Source: Branchiostoma floridae
Lineage: Eukaryota > Chordata > Leptocardii > Amphioxiformes > Branchiostomatidae
Reading direction: 5' to 3'
Length of the DNA: 64,000 nt
Assembly: GCF_000003815.2 (NCBI RefSeq)
Contig: NC_049995.1
Span: 13,354,062-13,418,061 of the forward strand
Shown here: positions 31,690 to 43,794 of the stretch, piece after piece
Position numbering within the stretch: position 1 is the first letter of the stretch
Layout of the letters: the number at the start of each line of letters is the position of its first letter
Position numbers and translations under genes: made by a program
Notes under the pieces: model-generated
What the model was told of the DNA's origin: nothing
Database searches by the model: none
The model's input: only the letters and a program-made list of their open reading frames with translations

Positions 31690-34483
31690 TTAAAGGGCAA
31701 ACCTTTTTCCTTTCTTTTTCTTTTTTTGTTTTGGAAGAGGATCATGCGGTATGGGTGGGAGCATGCCAGGCTTTCCATGCATTGGCTTTATAGAGAGACT
31801 ATCTGGAATCGTCACCTCATTAGCAGGAGCCACCACAGGTTTGGCAGTATCTCCTTCTGCCTGTGTCATCTGATGTTCAAGGTCAACCTGGTTTTGTGAC
31901 CTACACATGCACAAATCATGTAATATATATTTTTCTGTGTGAAATGCAAAGTATTAGAACAGTAGGCTCAATCTAGTACACCGTTAGCCTTAATCATACT
32001 ACTGTAAATGCAGAAATGTTCGCGGTGGATTAATGGTTGTGGTTTTTGCGGTGACCACTTCACCGCGAACATTTTTCTATTATGATATTAGATTGCAGGC
32101 TATGGTGTTACAGCGAATTTAAATCCACCGCGAAAAGTCCTTTTTCCCGCTACCACGAAATTAAATCCCCGCGAACTTATTTAATAAATACTTTTTACAG
32201 TATCTGTTTTTTCCAGATGTAGGGTTGGACAAGTCCACTAGCACTATTGTCCAGGGCAAATGCATGACTTACCCCACTTGCCCAATTGGGCAAGTAAGAT
32301 TTTTCCATTGAGTGAGATTTTGATACACTTGTTACTTTTTACAGTCATGACATCATTAGCTAAAGTTTACTTTAAACATAAAAAAAATTGAGGTGAGGCA
32401 ATAATTAAGGGTTAATGACCCGCCCCGAGGTGTATATTGTGTCATAACGCCTGGTCCTTTGCTATAACCCCCGAATAAAACCACCGAGTGAGCGAAGCGA
32501 ACAAGGTGGTTTTATGAGGTGGTTATTAGCAAAGGACCAGGCGTTATGACACCATGTACACCGAGGAACACGCGGGTCATTAACGTTATTATCATATAGC
32601 CTACCCAAACTTGCAAACTCCTATATGACGCATAGATCCCTTGGTACTATACGTGTGAATCCCTTTGTCGAATTTCTGAAAGTTCACATTTGTTCCTTGG
32701 TACATACATTTGTTTACAGATTGCAGTTTGGAACCAAAATTTCCACAGAAAATATTCAAAACATTGCAGTCTTTCGCTTTTTAGAACAACAAAACTCATT
32801 ATCAATGTTAACAGAAGGAGCTATTCCCTCCTTGCAGTCTGTACTTATTACATGCTTGAAAAAAGCATGTACTGTTTCTGGTAGGGATCTTTGTGATTCC
32901 GGACCTATATCTTTAGAACCTCTGGATGGATTGCGATTTCCTTTGCTATGGGGATAGAGTGTGTGACCTATTGTGCTACAATGTATTAAGTAGATTAATA
33001 GTTTGCTGTTGTTTTGTGGTTCGTTTTTAAAAAAATATTTACACCCCTTTTCCTGTTATGGAGTGATCTGGCCTCATTCCCTCTGTCTCAACCTCCTTGG
33101 GGACAGCTAGCAGCTGTAACATCTGTTTTGTGTTTTCAGTAGCATGGGAGTGTGTGGAAGGGTCGTTTCCAGTGCTATATCTCCAGAACAGAACGTGTGA
33201 TTGTGATGATATTTACCTCCATGAAAAATGGAGGTATAGTTTTTGGTGTGTCTGTGTGTGTGTCTGTTTGTGTTTCCACATATTTGTGGTCAGCATAACT
33301 TTAGAACCTGTTGATGGATTGTAATGATATTTGGTATTTGGGTAGGTGTTTGAAAGACGAAGGTCAAAGTCAAGTTTGGATCCCTTGGTGTGTGACCTTG
33401 GTACTGCAACAGAACTTGGATTTTTGTATCTTTTGACATGGATATGCTATGGTCTTGATTTTTTGGTGGCACATAGCTTGTGGTGTAAGGAAGAAGTGTT
33501 GTATGTTTGGGCCCTCTAGCAGCTTGCTCTAGAACTGCTGGGGCATTCTGGTCAAAATCTTCCAAGGAGCAAAAAAGAGCAACTGTGACCATCGCTGTCA
33601 CCTCTGTATGGTGTGAACCATTATATACACATTGAGATACAATGTATGTGCCAGGTGCAGGTGTAACAATAAGAAATAAAAATGAAATGGTGAGGACATC
33701 AGAAAGGTGTAGTTTTGGATCTGACTGTTTACCATAGGTAGATATATAACTTAAGAACACTGATGGAATAATTTTGCCAAACATCAAACCATATCAACCC
33801 CCACAACACACCATGCGCACCATCACAAAACAAAATATTTCAAGCAGGTTTGAGTTTTTAGACTCTTGTTCCCTCTGCTCTGACATATGTTTCGCTCCTT
33901 TTGATTGGCCAAACCCTCCATATCTTGTGTGTACCGCTCAGTCTGGTTGGTCAGAATGAATCAACACCAGCATCCGTGTCGATTTGCATCGACACCGGTG
34001 TCGATTCATTCTGACCAATCAGAAGGAGGATACACACCGGCCTGGCTGGAATCTAAGTGTTACGGCGTCATAACCAACGTGGAACGGGGCCTTCTGATTG
34101 GTCCGCGGCGCCTGTCTGTATGATAATAAAAATTCAATAGCTGAAACTGAAAATGCATATAAAAGTGACGTTTGTATATTGGGCAAATAAAAGAAACGTT
34201 CGGGCAAACACATTTTCTATGTGCCTGCCTGATAGGACAAGTTAATTATAGAAAACTTGTCCAACCCTGAGATGTCAGACAAATAAAAAAATTGCTACAC
34301 CCAAACATCTGATGAAGCTAATTATTGGACAAATCTTGAAGTTGTAAAATTAATACAATTTACATGCATTGTACTAGTTTGACAATGCCATTACTTCCAT
34401 TAGCGTGATCACTGTCTGAATAAAGTATTATAATTTAAATGCATTATTAGTGGCTTACCTTGCTTCACTGAACTCTTGGGAAA
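31690..34483 (-). CDS. Terminal exons of an unidentified gene with a Lys-rich C-terminus
   Basis: A 25-base exon (34483-34459; acceptor TTTTTTCAG, donor GTAAGC) joins in phase to a last exon (31900-31690; acceptor TGTGTAG). The joined frame reads SQEFSEARSQNQVDLEHQM and continues through a Pro-rich segment (KPGMLPPIPHDPLPKQ) to a basic end (KKKKKGKRFAL) and a stop. The very basic tail suggests nuclear localisation or nucleic-acid contact, but no family is recognised. Upstream exons may be the weak candidates at 37717-37624 and 39218-39009; the gap at 38116-38215 may hide others. The intron carries several repeats. Confidence 0.45.
32000..32202. mobile_element. MITE with TACTGTAAA / TTTACAGTA ends
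   Basis: Starts TACTGTAAATGCAG and ends TTTTTACAGTA, with internal TTCGCGGTG motifs on both strands. It is the fuller relative of 20733-20909. A diverged partial match (TACTGTAAATCATGAAATG) occurs near 46657 in a NOLC1 intron. Confidence 0.7.
32408..32586. repeat. Near-perfect palindrome of about 180 bp
   Basis: Left arm 32408-32485 (GGTTAATGACCCG, then TCATAACGCCTGGTCCTTTG and AATAAAACCACC) and right arm 32503-32586 are reverse complements with few mismatches, around a loop of about 17 bases. It could extrude as a cruciform or be a foldback MITE. Confidence 0.8.
33160..33560 (+). repeat. Dispersed repeat family, further copy
   Basis: Contains CTTTAGAACCTGTTGATGGA, ATATTTGGTATTTGGGTAGG and TGGGCCCTCTAGCAGCTTG, matching the modules at 23340-24110 and 28690-28960. 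An adjoining (GT)n tract lies at about 33245-33275. Confidence 0.5.
33944..34022. repeat. Palindrome with TTGGTCAGAATGAATC arms
   Basis: The left arm TTGGTCAGAATGAATC is mirrored by GATTCATTCTGACCAA on the right; between them a second nested inverted pair (TGTCGA ... TCGACA) is present. Further CCAAT-containing sequence (CTGATTGGTCCGCGG) follows to about 34110. Confidence 0.7.
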
Positions 34484-35940
34484 CTGAAAAAAGAGGACAA
34501 AAGAAACTAATAATCAAACTGCAAATGCCTTCAGTTCATAAAAAGTACAATGATTATCATATAATACTTCAAGAATTTAACAGAATACAAAGGGTCATAA
34601 ATCCAACTGTTGATTTTGTTTGGTATGGGAAAAATGTGCCACTCAGGCACTTGTCATTTAATACACTAAAGTTTACAGTTGACCTTATAGCTTCTAACTT
34701 TAAGCCAATCAATGGTTGTTAAAACTGCCACTCATGGTGTAAATAATGTCTCTGCACTGTGAATATTCCAAACTTGTGCTGGAATATAGTTACCTAAAAA
34801 GGCATCTGATATTTCTAATTCATAGATTAAAATGCAGTAGAATCATTGATTAAACATAAATCAAAGTAATGACATAATTATACTATTAATATACAAAATG
34901 TACATAATTTTGACATGTCAATCAACATACGGGCATGTGTATACTAGCATTCTGAAAATTTCTTGCAATATCTGAATTAAGACAGGTAAATAACACTTAA
35001 CCTAAGGTATTGATGAAAGTATTACATCAATACTAGGTTCAAAATATACAATGCAGTCAGTCACGTATTTACAATAATTTATGATGTTAAAAGATTACAG
35101 TCTGCTAACAATGATTTTGAAAGTACAGTTTTGAAGGACTGTCTCAAGTGAAAACTAGACTTGTTTGCAGTTAAGTGAACAAGAATTTAAGTCAGCTAAT
35201 ATACTATCATAATGGTACACTGGGATCTATGGGCACTTGTACTAGTTGTAGCATATTCAATCAGCTCATCTTGGACAAATCATGACAATACTCGTAACTT
35301 CAACACAGAAATTTGATACAAACAACATTTTAAAACCTTCTAACTGTTGAAAAATAGTCTGCACATCAAAGATCATACCAGTCAAAGGACTATTCAGTAA
35401 TTTTTTCTACTTTGAAATTGCTTCTCGATGCAGCAATAAAAAAACACACAGACAAGTTATATCCATCTTTAACCCCATGGAAGCATCTGGGCTTACATGT
35501 CCAAAACAGAAGCATGATGCTAAGTCTCCTATTCCTGCCGGTTAATAGTAGGAGTCTCAGACTACAATTTTTATTAAGATCACCACTAGATTCAGCCAGA
35601 ATGCCTGAGTCCCACAAACTCAATCACACCCTCTCAGCACTGCTAGCCTACATTTAGGCTTTACAATGCTCAATACTATGAGCTCGAGTCTATAATATTA
35701 TATAGGCCTAGCTTGAATTTCAGCGGGCATGACTGTGCAATAGAACCATATATTATCAGAATCTACCGATCAGAGGGCTTGTAACTTTAGGAATTGACCA
35801 ATCAGGAGAATGTGTAATATCTGTGACAGTTGTGTGCTGTTTCTTGGACTTGGGTGAGGTTTCTGACTGCATTTTTTTTCAATTGGATGAAAGTGGTGAT
35901 AATTGTTAGAGGCCAAGAAGAGTGATGACAGGGAAATCTC
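34484..35940. other. AT-rich non-coding stretch
   Basis: No gene, RNA or strong repeat recognised; presumed intron of the unidentified minus-strand gene. Confidence 0.4.
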
Positions 35941-36570
35941 CAGGGGCCTAAGCATTTGCACGAACCCTATGAAATTCGTACGGATATTATGTGATACACA
36001 TGAATCACTATGCGAAAACGCACAAATATTATGAAATTCGCACGAATCACTATGCAAAAACGCACGAATATTATGAAATTCGCACGAATCACTATGTGAT
36101 TCACACGAACCTTATGAGATTTGCCCAAACCTTATGCAAAATTGCGCAACCACTGCCGGGGTCACATGACAGACGGAGCGGGATTTTCAAGATGGCGCCA
36201 TCGATCGGCGGCGACGGAAAATACGATGTAACACGCCGAAATGAAGCAAAACAGTAGCTTACGGGCTATCAAATACATCTTTGCGACGGTAAATGTCCAT
36301 TCCATGCCTTGAAATATAAATATCACGGGTAGAAACGCTCAAAATTATGCCTCCTCTCGGTCGCCGTTTTTGCATAAGGATCGTGCAAATCTCATAAGGT
36401 TCATGTGAATCACATAGTGATTCGTGCGAATTTCATAATATTCGTGCGTTTTTGCATAGTGATTCGTGCAAATTTCATAATATTCGTGCATTTTCGCATA
36501 TAAAATTCGTGCGTATGCATAATATTCGTACAAATTTCATAGGGTTCGTGCAAATGCTTAGGCACCCCTG
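35941..36570. mobile_element. hAT-like foldback element, 630 bp, arms of about 200 bases
   Basis: The ends read CAGGGGCCTAAGCATTTGCA on the left and, as reverse complement, CAGGGGTGCCTAAGCATTTG on the right. Each arm is itself repetitive: a unit of about 42 bases with AATCACTATGCAAAAACGCA and ATTATGAAATTCGCACG. The 230-base centre is unrelated to the arms and holds CAAGATGGCGCC. CAGGG-type ends suggest hAT, but an 8-bp target duplication is not evident. Confidence 0.65.
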
Positions 36571-38115
36571 ATCTTTGGATGGCAAATCATCACACAGACT
36601 ATTGTACATTTGTTTTCATATCAAGTGGATAGTTTGCTTACTCAAAATAGCAGTTTGGATACAATTCAAAAATAATCAATGTACTTTTGTTATAAATCTT
36701 AAACAACCACTAAAAAGATTTCCTCCAGTACAGACTATAAGGAAGATATACAAAATTTGCCCTGAACAAAATAAATTTTTAAAAAGTCACATTCCCTATA
36801 CTTTCTGACAAGGGTAAAATTAATTTCCTCTTAGCATAAGTAAAACATGTAATTCTTGATAGAAAAAGGGGCAAATGTTACTTCCAAACTTTTGTAAAAC
36901 TAATATTATACTGTATGAAATATTGTGTATTCCTGTCAAGTACTGCAGGTAATCACTTCTTCAGTAGCTTGGCAATGAACTACAGCTGCAAGATCATACT
37001 GGGTGCCTGCAATTGAAGAGTAAACTTACTTTAGACGCTTGCACATTTTTTCTTTTAAATCTGCATGATACAAAAAATAACAAATTCGAAGTGGTAACAA
37101 TCTTCAATAAAAGTATGATTGATAAGCACCCATTTTCCCTGAATGCAAATGTTAGATCTCTTCCCCCACCACCCAAAGGAAAATCTAAAGCAGGCATGCA
37201 AGTGCATATCTGACAAAGGTTTACAGTAACCGTTGTTACAGTTACTGTAGTAGCACAACTAAGACTTAGGTCTTTCATCCAAAATATGCATCTGATTAAC
37301 ATTTTGACAAATTTTTGCATTAAATGTAGTGACTGAAATAGTGTAACAATTATATTTTGCATGACTAGTAACTTGATATTCAATCTATACGTCACTACCA
37401 ATTACAATCTTCTAAATCTATTGCAGATGGGGGTAACAGATTGTAAGGTTTGATAAGATACAACTCCTTGTATCTCTTACACAATATGTAAATTCTATCT
37501 TATTCGCTAGGTCTAATCTTTCATGCATTACATCATTGCTATATATGATAAGACCATGCTGTAATAAAATGAACATGCCTATGAAACAAGTGTCAAATGT
37601 TTCTGCAATTTCTGTCACTTCACGGCATCTCCTTTGCCATGGCCTGCAATTGAACTGGCTCCCGATTGCCTGTAGGTTGAGAGGGCCCCCCAGGGCCTTC
37701 AGGTGGGCCAGGCAAATCTAGGATGTCCAGAAAGAAAATATTGTTGGGAGATTGTTTTTGTATTACCCTTTTGTGAGTAGAAGATGACATTTATTAGAGG
37801 CACTTGTAAGGGCATTTATTAATTTTGATTATCATATAGCCAGGGGACGTGGACCAATCAGAAGGCCCCATTTCATGCTGGTTATGACACCGTAACAGAT
37901 GGAAATTCATCAACAGCCGTGCATTAATCATTTCATTAAATGCACACGTGCATTATAATGACTTTTGAAAGTTTGAACCATCAGAAGGACAGGCAGAGAG
38001 GGACAAGGGACATTGCAGGGGGGTGGTGGCTCCTTCTGTTAACATTGATAGCGCTTTTCTTTCTTCAGAAAAAAACTTAACCGTCTTTAAATAACACAAA
38101 TAAACGTAAAATATA
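36571..38115. other. Non-coding stretch with a weak exon candidate
   Basis: On the minus strand 37717-37624 has an acceptor-like TTTCTTTCTGGACATCCTAG and a donor-like GTGAAGT; two frames are open, one of them LPGPPEGPGGPSQPTGN. The phase does not link to the 25-base exon at 34483 in that frame, so it stays unassigned. The segment at about 37826-37880 (ATTATCATATAGCC, GGACCAATCAGAAGGCCCC) resembles the end of the repeat near 34110. Confidence 0.25.
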
Positions 38116-38215
38116 NNNNNNNNNNNNNNNNNNNNNNNNNNNNNNNNNNNNNNNNNNNNNNNNNNNNNNNNNNNNNNNNNNNNNNNNNNNNNNNNNNNNN
38201 NNNNNNNNNNNNNNN
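38116..38215. other. Assembly gap, 100 N
   Basis: Fixed-size gap, true length unknown. Confidence 1.
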
Positions 38216-39008
38216 GCGGGTCTAGTGTTACACTACAAACTACACAGCCTTACATGCTACTAGGAACTAGCCAACATGTCCACATATATACCTGAATCCC
38301 AGGAGCACGAACAGACTGATTAGATAAATGCATATTCCAAGCTTAACTAACATAACAATGGTATATCTACTTACCCATACAGGTACTCATACTATCCTAT
38401 AATGACTTACCTAACCAGCTAATCTATGTGAGCCCCGCCTCCCATATCATATGGTCAAACAAAGCTCGAAAGATGACCAGCTCTAATATTGTGCGACTTT
38501 CGTACGCACACAGCATCAGTAGCCTGTTCTGTAAGTTGTGTGTGTTTGCACCACATACATGGAGTATAGCCCAAACACAACCCCTTGGGAATGCATAAGT
38601 TGGCTTCCTTAAAATATTTCAAATTTAGACATGCTCCGTCCCTGAGGCGTCACCAAAAATGTGGATTAACCAGTTTAGTGATTGCGCCGCCCCTCAGCTC
38701 ACCTTACCTCATGACCCCTTTGTGCATACAAACAAAAACGATCGAGTCAAAGTGTCTCTATTTATTCTTGGTCCAAACTTTCATATATCAAAATCGTTTT
38801 CTGATCATCTGAACTACGGACTTTCAACTTCACCACATTGGCTCCTGGCCAACATTTGGGCTCTAGTAGTAAACATAAAATACACATACCAGCATAAAAC
38901 GAAATGCTAATATAGAAACAAATCTTTTGCTATAATCACAAACTAAGATATGCCCTCATGGTTTCCCACGAAGAAAAAACAGGAGCGTGCCTTGTAATCC
39001 AGTATTAC

Positions 39009-39218
39009 CTTGGTCTGAGTTGTGTAGACGTGCTCTGTGCTAACCAGTTGGAAGAGTCGCCAGTGACCGTTCTTTATAGCACGGTAGGCAAGTGACAAAT
39101 TACCTGAGGAATCTTGATGTACCGGTTTGGTTAGACCTTGGTTACGTGTACGCAAATGAACTTTACAATTGCATACGATCCAAAGTGTCACTATGGCACC
39201 CATACCAATTGGTAGCAA
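39009..39218 (-). CDS. Candidate first exon with hydrophobic N-terminus
   Basis: From ATG at 39218 or 39203 (MGAIVTLWIVCNC) the frame runs to TTQTK and then a GTAATA donor at 39008-39007. The hydrophobic beginning could be a signal anchor. A CCAAT box (GAGCCAATCG on the minus strand, near 39420) lies upstream. No homologous family is recognised and no downstream exon can be joined with certainty. Confidence 0.25.
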
Positions 39219-41962
39219 ATGGTAACTCTGGCTAGCTGGCTGCTATTCAACAAATGTCCACTATTCCAGCAAACCATGGAGTAAATGTATGGTATCAAAC
39301 CTATTCTGGTCCCAGTCTGCTTCCACGATCGAAGTCTGCTTCTCAGCTGGCACCAATTGGCACTTGATTGACACCTGAAGATGAATAAGATATGCGAGAG
39401 TTCTTTTGGAGATTTCGATTGGCTCGAATCACACATTCCTCGTAACGGCATGGTTGTAGAGCTATTCGAACAGTCTATATACGGAAGTTTGATCACCGCA
39501 GTACTCTGTTTCTGAGAAATATTCCAACAATATTTCTGAATTAACGCTGGAAGCAAGAATCAAAGCGTTTTAATTTCAATAGAGATAGAAGATTTGAGCA
39601 GAGGAAGAAATTTTGGCTAGAATAGACATGATTTAATTTCGGCGAGGAGCCAAATATTTGCTCCGCTAGATTTTCGCTCCGTTGGGGAGTTTATTTTATT
39701 TTACCGGGGCCCCTATTAAAAACAGGAACAGTATACATATGCATATATTAATTTACATATTATAATTACATCAGGTAGTGTGTGTGCGTGGAGTTAGGGT
39801 TAGGACTGTGGCTGGGGTTTAAATTTAAGTTAGGGTTATACTCGCGCTCCAAAGTGTGATCCCTCCTCTCTAAACCCGCTCAGAATTCTGCTTGAAATTA
39901 CTACCCCCACGAGTGCGACGCACTTCTCTCCCCTAGCTCATCCAGGTATACTGGACACCCTTCTGCAGTGTTGGGGCAAGTATTTGGCAGGGTCAGAGAT
40001 TTGTCCTGACGCCGGTCGGTGCTTTCTCCCGCGCCCCTGATCCATCACACAGACGTCACTCCAGGCAGTTCCACTAAATCAAACACCTTCTGATGGATTT
40101 CTACTGGAGGCTTTCAAATTAAACATCATTAAGTACTGGAGGAAGTGGGGCAATTGCAATTGATCAGGACGAGGTGGAAAGCCCGTACGTCGATCACGAA
40201 AATTGGTCCAAAGGAAAATGATTTATTAGCCGGAGAGGATCGCCGAACACCTGGGACCAGGACGATAGCGATGTTTCAACTCGGGTCACATTGGATTTAG
40301 GAATTTCAAGATAGATGTTGATTTCAGATATCTCTAAGATATTAGATTAAAGGAATAACATTTAGAATATTCAATCCGTAAAATAATTGGTAAAATGGCT
40401 CACATTAGATTGACAATGACAAGAGGAATGGGAAGTATAAAGATGGTAATTTGACATTCTTTCAGTGTACATTTAATGGCAGCTGAGACCACTGCGATAG
40501 ATTGACAGAATAGGGATTGGGTTGGGACGTTGGCAATATTTTGATATGGGTCACATCATAGATACTAAAAATCAACACTTACATGTCAAATTATAATTTT
40601 CCACAAAAAATGTTTAATCCAATTTACCATCATCCAAAACATCATACTATACATGGAAAGGCACAAGATTCTATCACAAGCCCAAATTCTTCCAGAATAC
40701 CACAGTTATAAGTTATAACTGCAGCATGGCTAATCTATTACAATACAGAATCTCTAGAATACAATCTACTGTCTGATTTCTATTGCTTGGACTGAATCAT
40801 TATGCCGTGTACAATTCATCTGATCCAGCAGTAGCAATATAATCTTCAGCCTTCTATCATTTGGCATTAAAGCTCTGTGTTGGTAAAATTGTAATACCAG
40901 CATCATGGGAAATTTGAACTACTTCAAAATACAAGAGACCCGTCCATTTGATGCAATCTTGTTCAGATTAGAACAAGAATATCTTTTCTGCATGTTTTTG
41001 TACATTACAGCACACAGATATCATTCTTGCTTCCACAGTAGTGCGCTGCTAACTAGTCTGGGATCAGTGCACTTGTCAGTGTATCTGGTATCTATGCATT
41101 CCCCAAGAACTATGAATACCATCTATGGCATACCATCAGTTCATATCCTCTGATTTACAATATAGCTATTCTTTGATTCACCTGCTCTTCTGTCAATTGT
41201 ATCTGACCCTGTTGATCATACTCTTCATTTCTTATCCACAAACCTATTGTGGCATTGAAGACATAGCATGAGCATCTTACCGGAGGCATTGATTTATGCC
41301 ATGGCATGTCACCCAGCATTTATAACAATCCTTTCACAGGACAGTGATCAGCATTACTGTAATGTTACTGTAACATCATCATTGGTTACTCTGCACAAGG
41401 ACGTCCTTGCTCTGCACATTCTGAAATTCTTAGCGATAGGTTATTTGCAATTGAGTAAAAAAAGAAGTCCCATAGCCCCTTTTAGGCTGTAAGCATGGGT
41501 TGTTATCTACTGTATCTAGGGTATTGGATGGTGGAGCTGATCCCTCTCCTTCTGGTTCTGCTGCCTTTTACCTCCACAAGTAAAGTCAGGTACCAATTTT
41601 CACACCTGTGTGGAGTGAGGAAAGTAACTTTCCACAATATCTACCTATTAGGAATGCCAGGGATTGTACCTATGACCTCTCCATTGGACAATTGGGTAAC
41701 ACATCATAACGAGGTCACGAATTTGCAAGTACATCAGCAGACACGTCAATGACATCAGTCTTGCTTACTGGGCACGCTCTTGATTGATATGAAAATGACA
41801 GCATGAAGGTAATGTGAGCATGCTCTACAAGTGAGCAAGCGAGTCTAAAGTATCATTTTGTGCTGTGTGCATGGATTGAACAGATGGCTACAAAGCTGTT
41901 GAAAATACAGATAGGCAGTCATCCATCTCAACTTACATGGACTTAATTCAGACGGCAACCAA
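39219..41962. other. Intergenic region without recognisable genes
   Basis: Scanned on both strands: several ORFs of 70-120 codons, none with a convincing domain or splice context. A more GC-rich stretch at 39840-40070 lacks recognisable content. Confidence 0.4.
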
Positions 41963-42078
41963 GCCTGGCATCCAGCCATATCATAGCTCCTGAGTCTTTT
42001 CTGTCCTCTCTGCAAAATTTACAGAGAGGACAGAAGAGACTCGGGAGCTATATATAATAGTATGGCTGGATACCAGGC
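41963..42078. repeat. Hairpin-forming inverted repeat, about 116 bp
   Basis: GCCTGGCATCCAGCCATA at the left is mirrored by TATGGCTGGATACCAGGC at the right, and inner arms carry CTGTCCTCTCTG / CAGAGAGGACAG around an 8-base loop. It lies about 100 bases beyond the end of the ORF at 42175. Confidence 0.75.
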
Positions 42079-42174
42079 TAAAGGCAACCTAGGCTCACAA
42101 CTAGGTGAGCTGGACAACGTTCATTTTCACAAGCAAAGTTTGCTGCAAGATCATTTCTATTGTGTGGGTTGGTA

Positions 42175-42391
42175 TCAGCCTGTGGACGTTGGTCTGTTAT
42201 CACCAATAGGTGGCCGTGGAACATCCGGTTTTCTCCACCAGTACACGAACCACACAACCATCCCCACAGGGAACAGCCACAGCACCCCACCCAGCACATA
42301 CACCAGCAACAGCACCGCTATCACCACAGGGTGCAGGGTACGGTCAAACACAATCATTGCCAGGCTGTGTCCGCACACAATTATATATCTC
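42175..42391 (-). CDS. Possible hydrophobic C-terminal exon downstream of FAM241B
   Basis: After a candidate acceptor (GCGGACACAG) the frame reads LAMIVFDRTLHPVVIAVLLL, continues hydrophobic to VVWFVYWWRKPDVP and stops after NRPTSTG. A cryptic donor at the very end of FAM241B (CAACA/GTGAGG) would join in phase, replacing the last Gln and stop with this segment and giving a second TM helix. It could equally be 3' UTR with a chance ORF; the normal FAM241B stop just upstream is the better-supported end. Confidence 0.25.
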
Positions 42392-42576
42392 AACCAACGT
42401 CTGATTATCTTCGCAACTTGTTAGCTTTACAGTCCCAGTAGTAACTGTAGACTTTGTAATTCTAATGACATTCCTTAGTAAATAACTTCGAAAACTATGA
42501 CTGAGTATGAGATACAATGTAGGAAGGTGGAAATGAGATTGATTTCTGCAATGTTTTAATGGTGCCCTGGCAGCCC

Positions 42577-43434
42577 TCACTGTTGTCGGCTGAGGTACGA
42601 CACTCCAAACAGCAGCCCAATGAACAGCAGTCCTCTCACACCCATCAACAGGAACACAACGGTCACGCCAACAGTCGCAATGGGTTCCACGGTCGTGCCC
42701 ATGAGCTGAAAACGAGGGATTCCCAGCGCCAAGAGTTTCTGGTTTATAGCGTCGAACATGGAAACTTGCTGTACATGCTGTCCTCCTGGACCAACATTTG
42801 GCTGCTCATCATGCTGGATGTACCCCTGGAGTTTGCAAAGAGAAGGCAGAAAGCTTTCTTTCATCTGTGTCTGTAACATGCAATTCAAGCAAATCTCTTA
42901 AGGTGGCACTGCTAACAAGACAAGACTCGTGCCCCAAGGGGCAGTGATTATCAATAGCTCTTTCACAAAGGTCAAGCAAACGTAAAATCACGTGCGTCTT
43001 TTTATTCTAAGGATATGCACTGTAAAATTTGATGCCGTTATTTCATTATTTACAAAATGGGCACATTGGCGACGGAAATTATGGGGTGGGAGGGGGGCGT
43101 TGTCCAAATTATTCTGCAATTTTTTTTTTTTTTCTTGAATACGCTACTGTACATGTATCAATCTTATTTAATTTCCTTACGTTAGACTGGTTAACCGCCC
43201 TGACGAATGCAAACAAGATATCGGGCAGTGTAGTATGTAGATCGAAAAAAAAATGTTTAAGTACTATTAAAGGACACGTCGACGACGACCGTAAACATCT
43301 GATTCATTTTTCGCCACTCTACGTTGTTTGCCTCTCACCTGCCTCCGTGTGGCTTGCTGGCGTTGTTGGTTGGGTCTCCGTACTCTTGGATCGTCGTCCT
43401 GTACGATTTCACCGTTAGCTAAAATTCTAACCAT
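42577..43434 (-). CDS. FAM241B: FAM241B ortholog, small single-pass membrane protein
   Basis: Two exons: 43434-43339 (MVRILANGEIVQDDDPRVR, then a Gln/Arg-rich stretch; donor GTGAGA) and 42825-42577 (acceptor CAAACTCCAG), both phase 0, 114 residues. The N-terminal MVRILANG-IVQDDDPRVR block is the family signature, and the C-terminal half has the family pattern of an amphipathic FDAINQKLLALGIP segment, VEP, a hydrophobic segment with LLMGVRGLLFIGL and a short end (YLSRQQ). The vertebrate FAM241B protein is of about this length (roughly 120 residues) and is poorly characterised; membrane insertion is clear, the role is not. An N-terminal polar region and a single TM near the C-terminus suggest a tail-anchored arrangement. 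Confidence 0.85.
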
Positions 43435-43794
43435 ACTGTGGTGGTCAAAACAACGGGCAAAAAGGATAAATTTAACTCATGATGTGGGGAGGGACAGACA
43501 TGTTGTGGTCCCACGATGCACAGCGACGGACGATACTATTGCCAAAAGGGGAGGTTTCAAATATCTAACCTTTGACCTAATGTAAAATTTACTACACAAT
43601 ATTGACAGTATGCCCCATATCACATTAAGTTTTACTAGGTGAAATGTAGAAAGCAAATGAGAACGTGATGACATAAAATGGATGAAATGAACGAAAAAAC
43701 TTTTGCTGCCATTTTTTAAAGTCTAGTCATGAGTCAACCTTGACATCTGCATGTGTATTAATGTTAACATTAACGTTACTATACTTCTGATTAG

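Noticed and set aside
35991-36533. Two opposed repetitive ORFs (NHYAKTHEYYEIRT-type) as a repeat protein
   Set aside because: They arise from the 42-base units in both arms of the foldback element and read in both orientations; no start or splice context.
42160-42441. Plus-strand His/Gln-rich ORF
   Set aside because: Antisense to the hydrophobic minus-strand ORF; composition follows from that strand.
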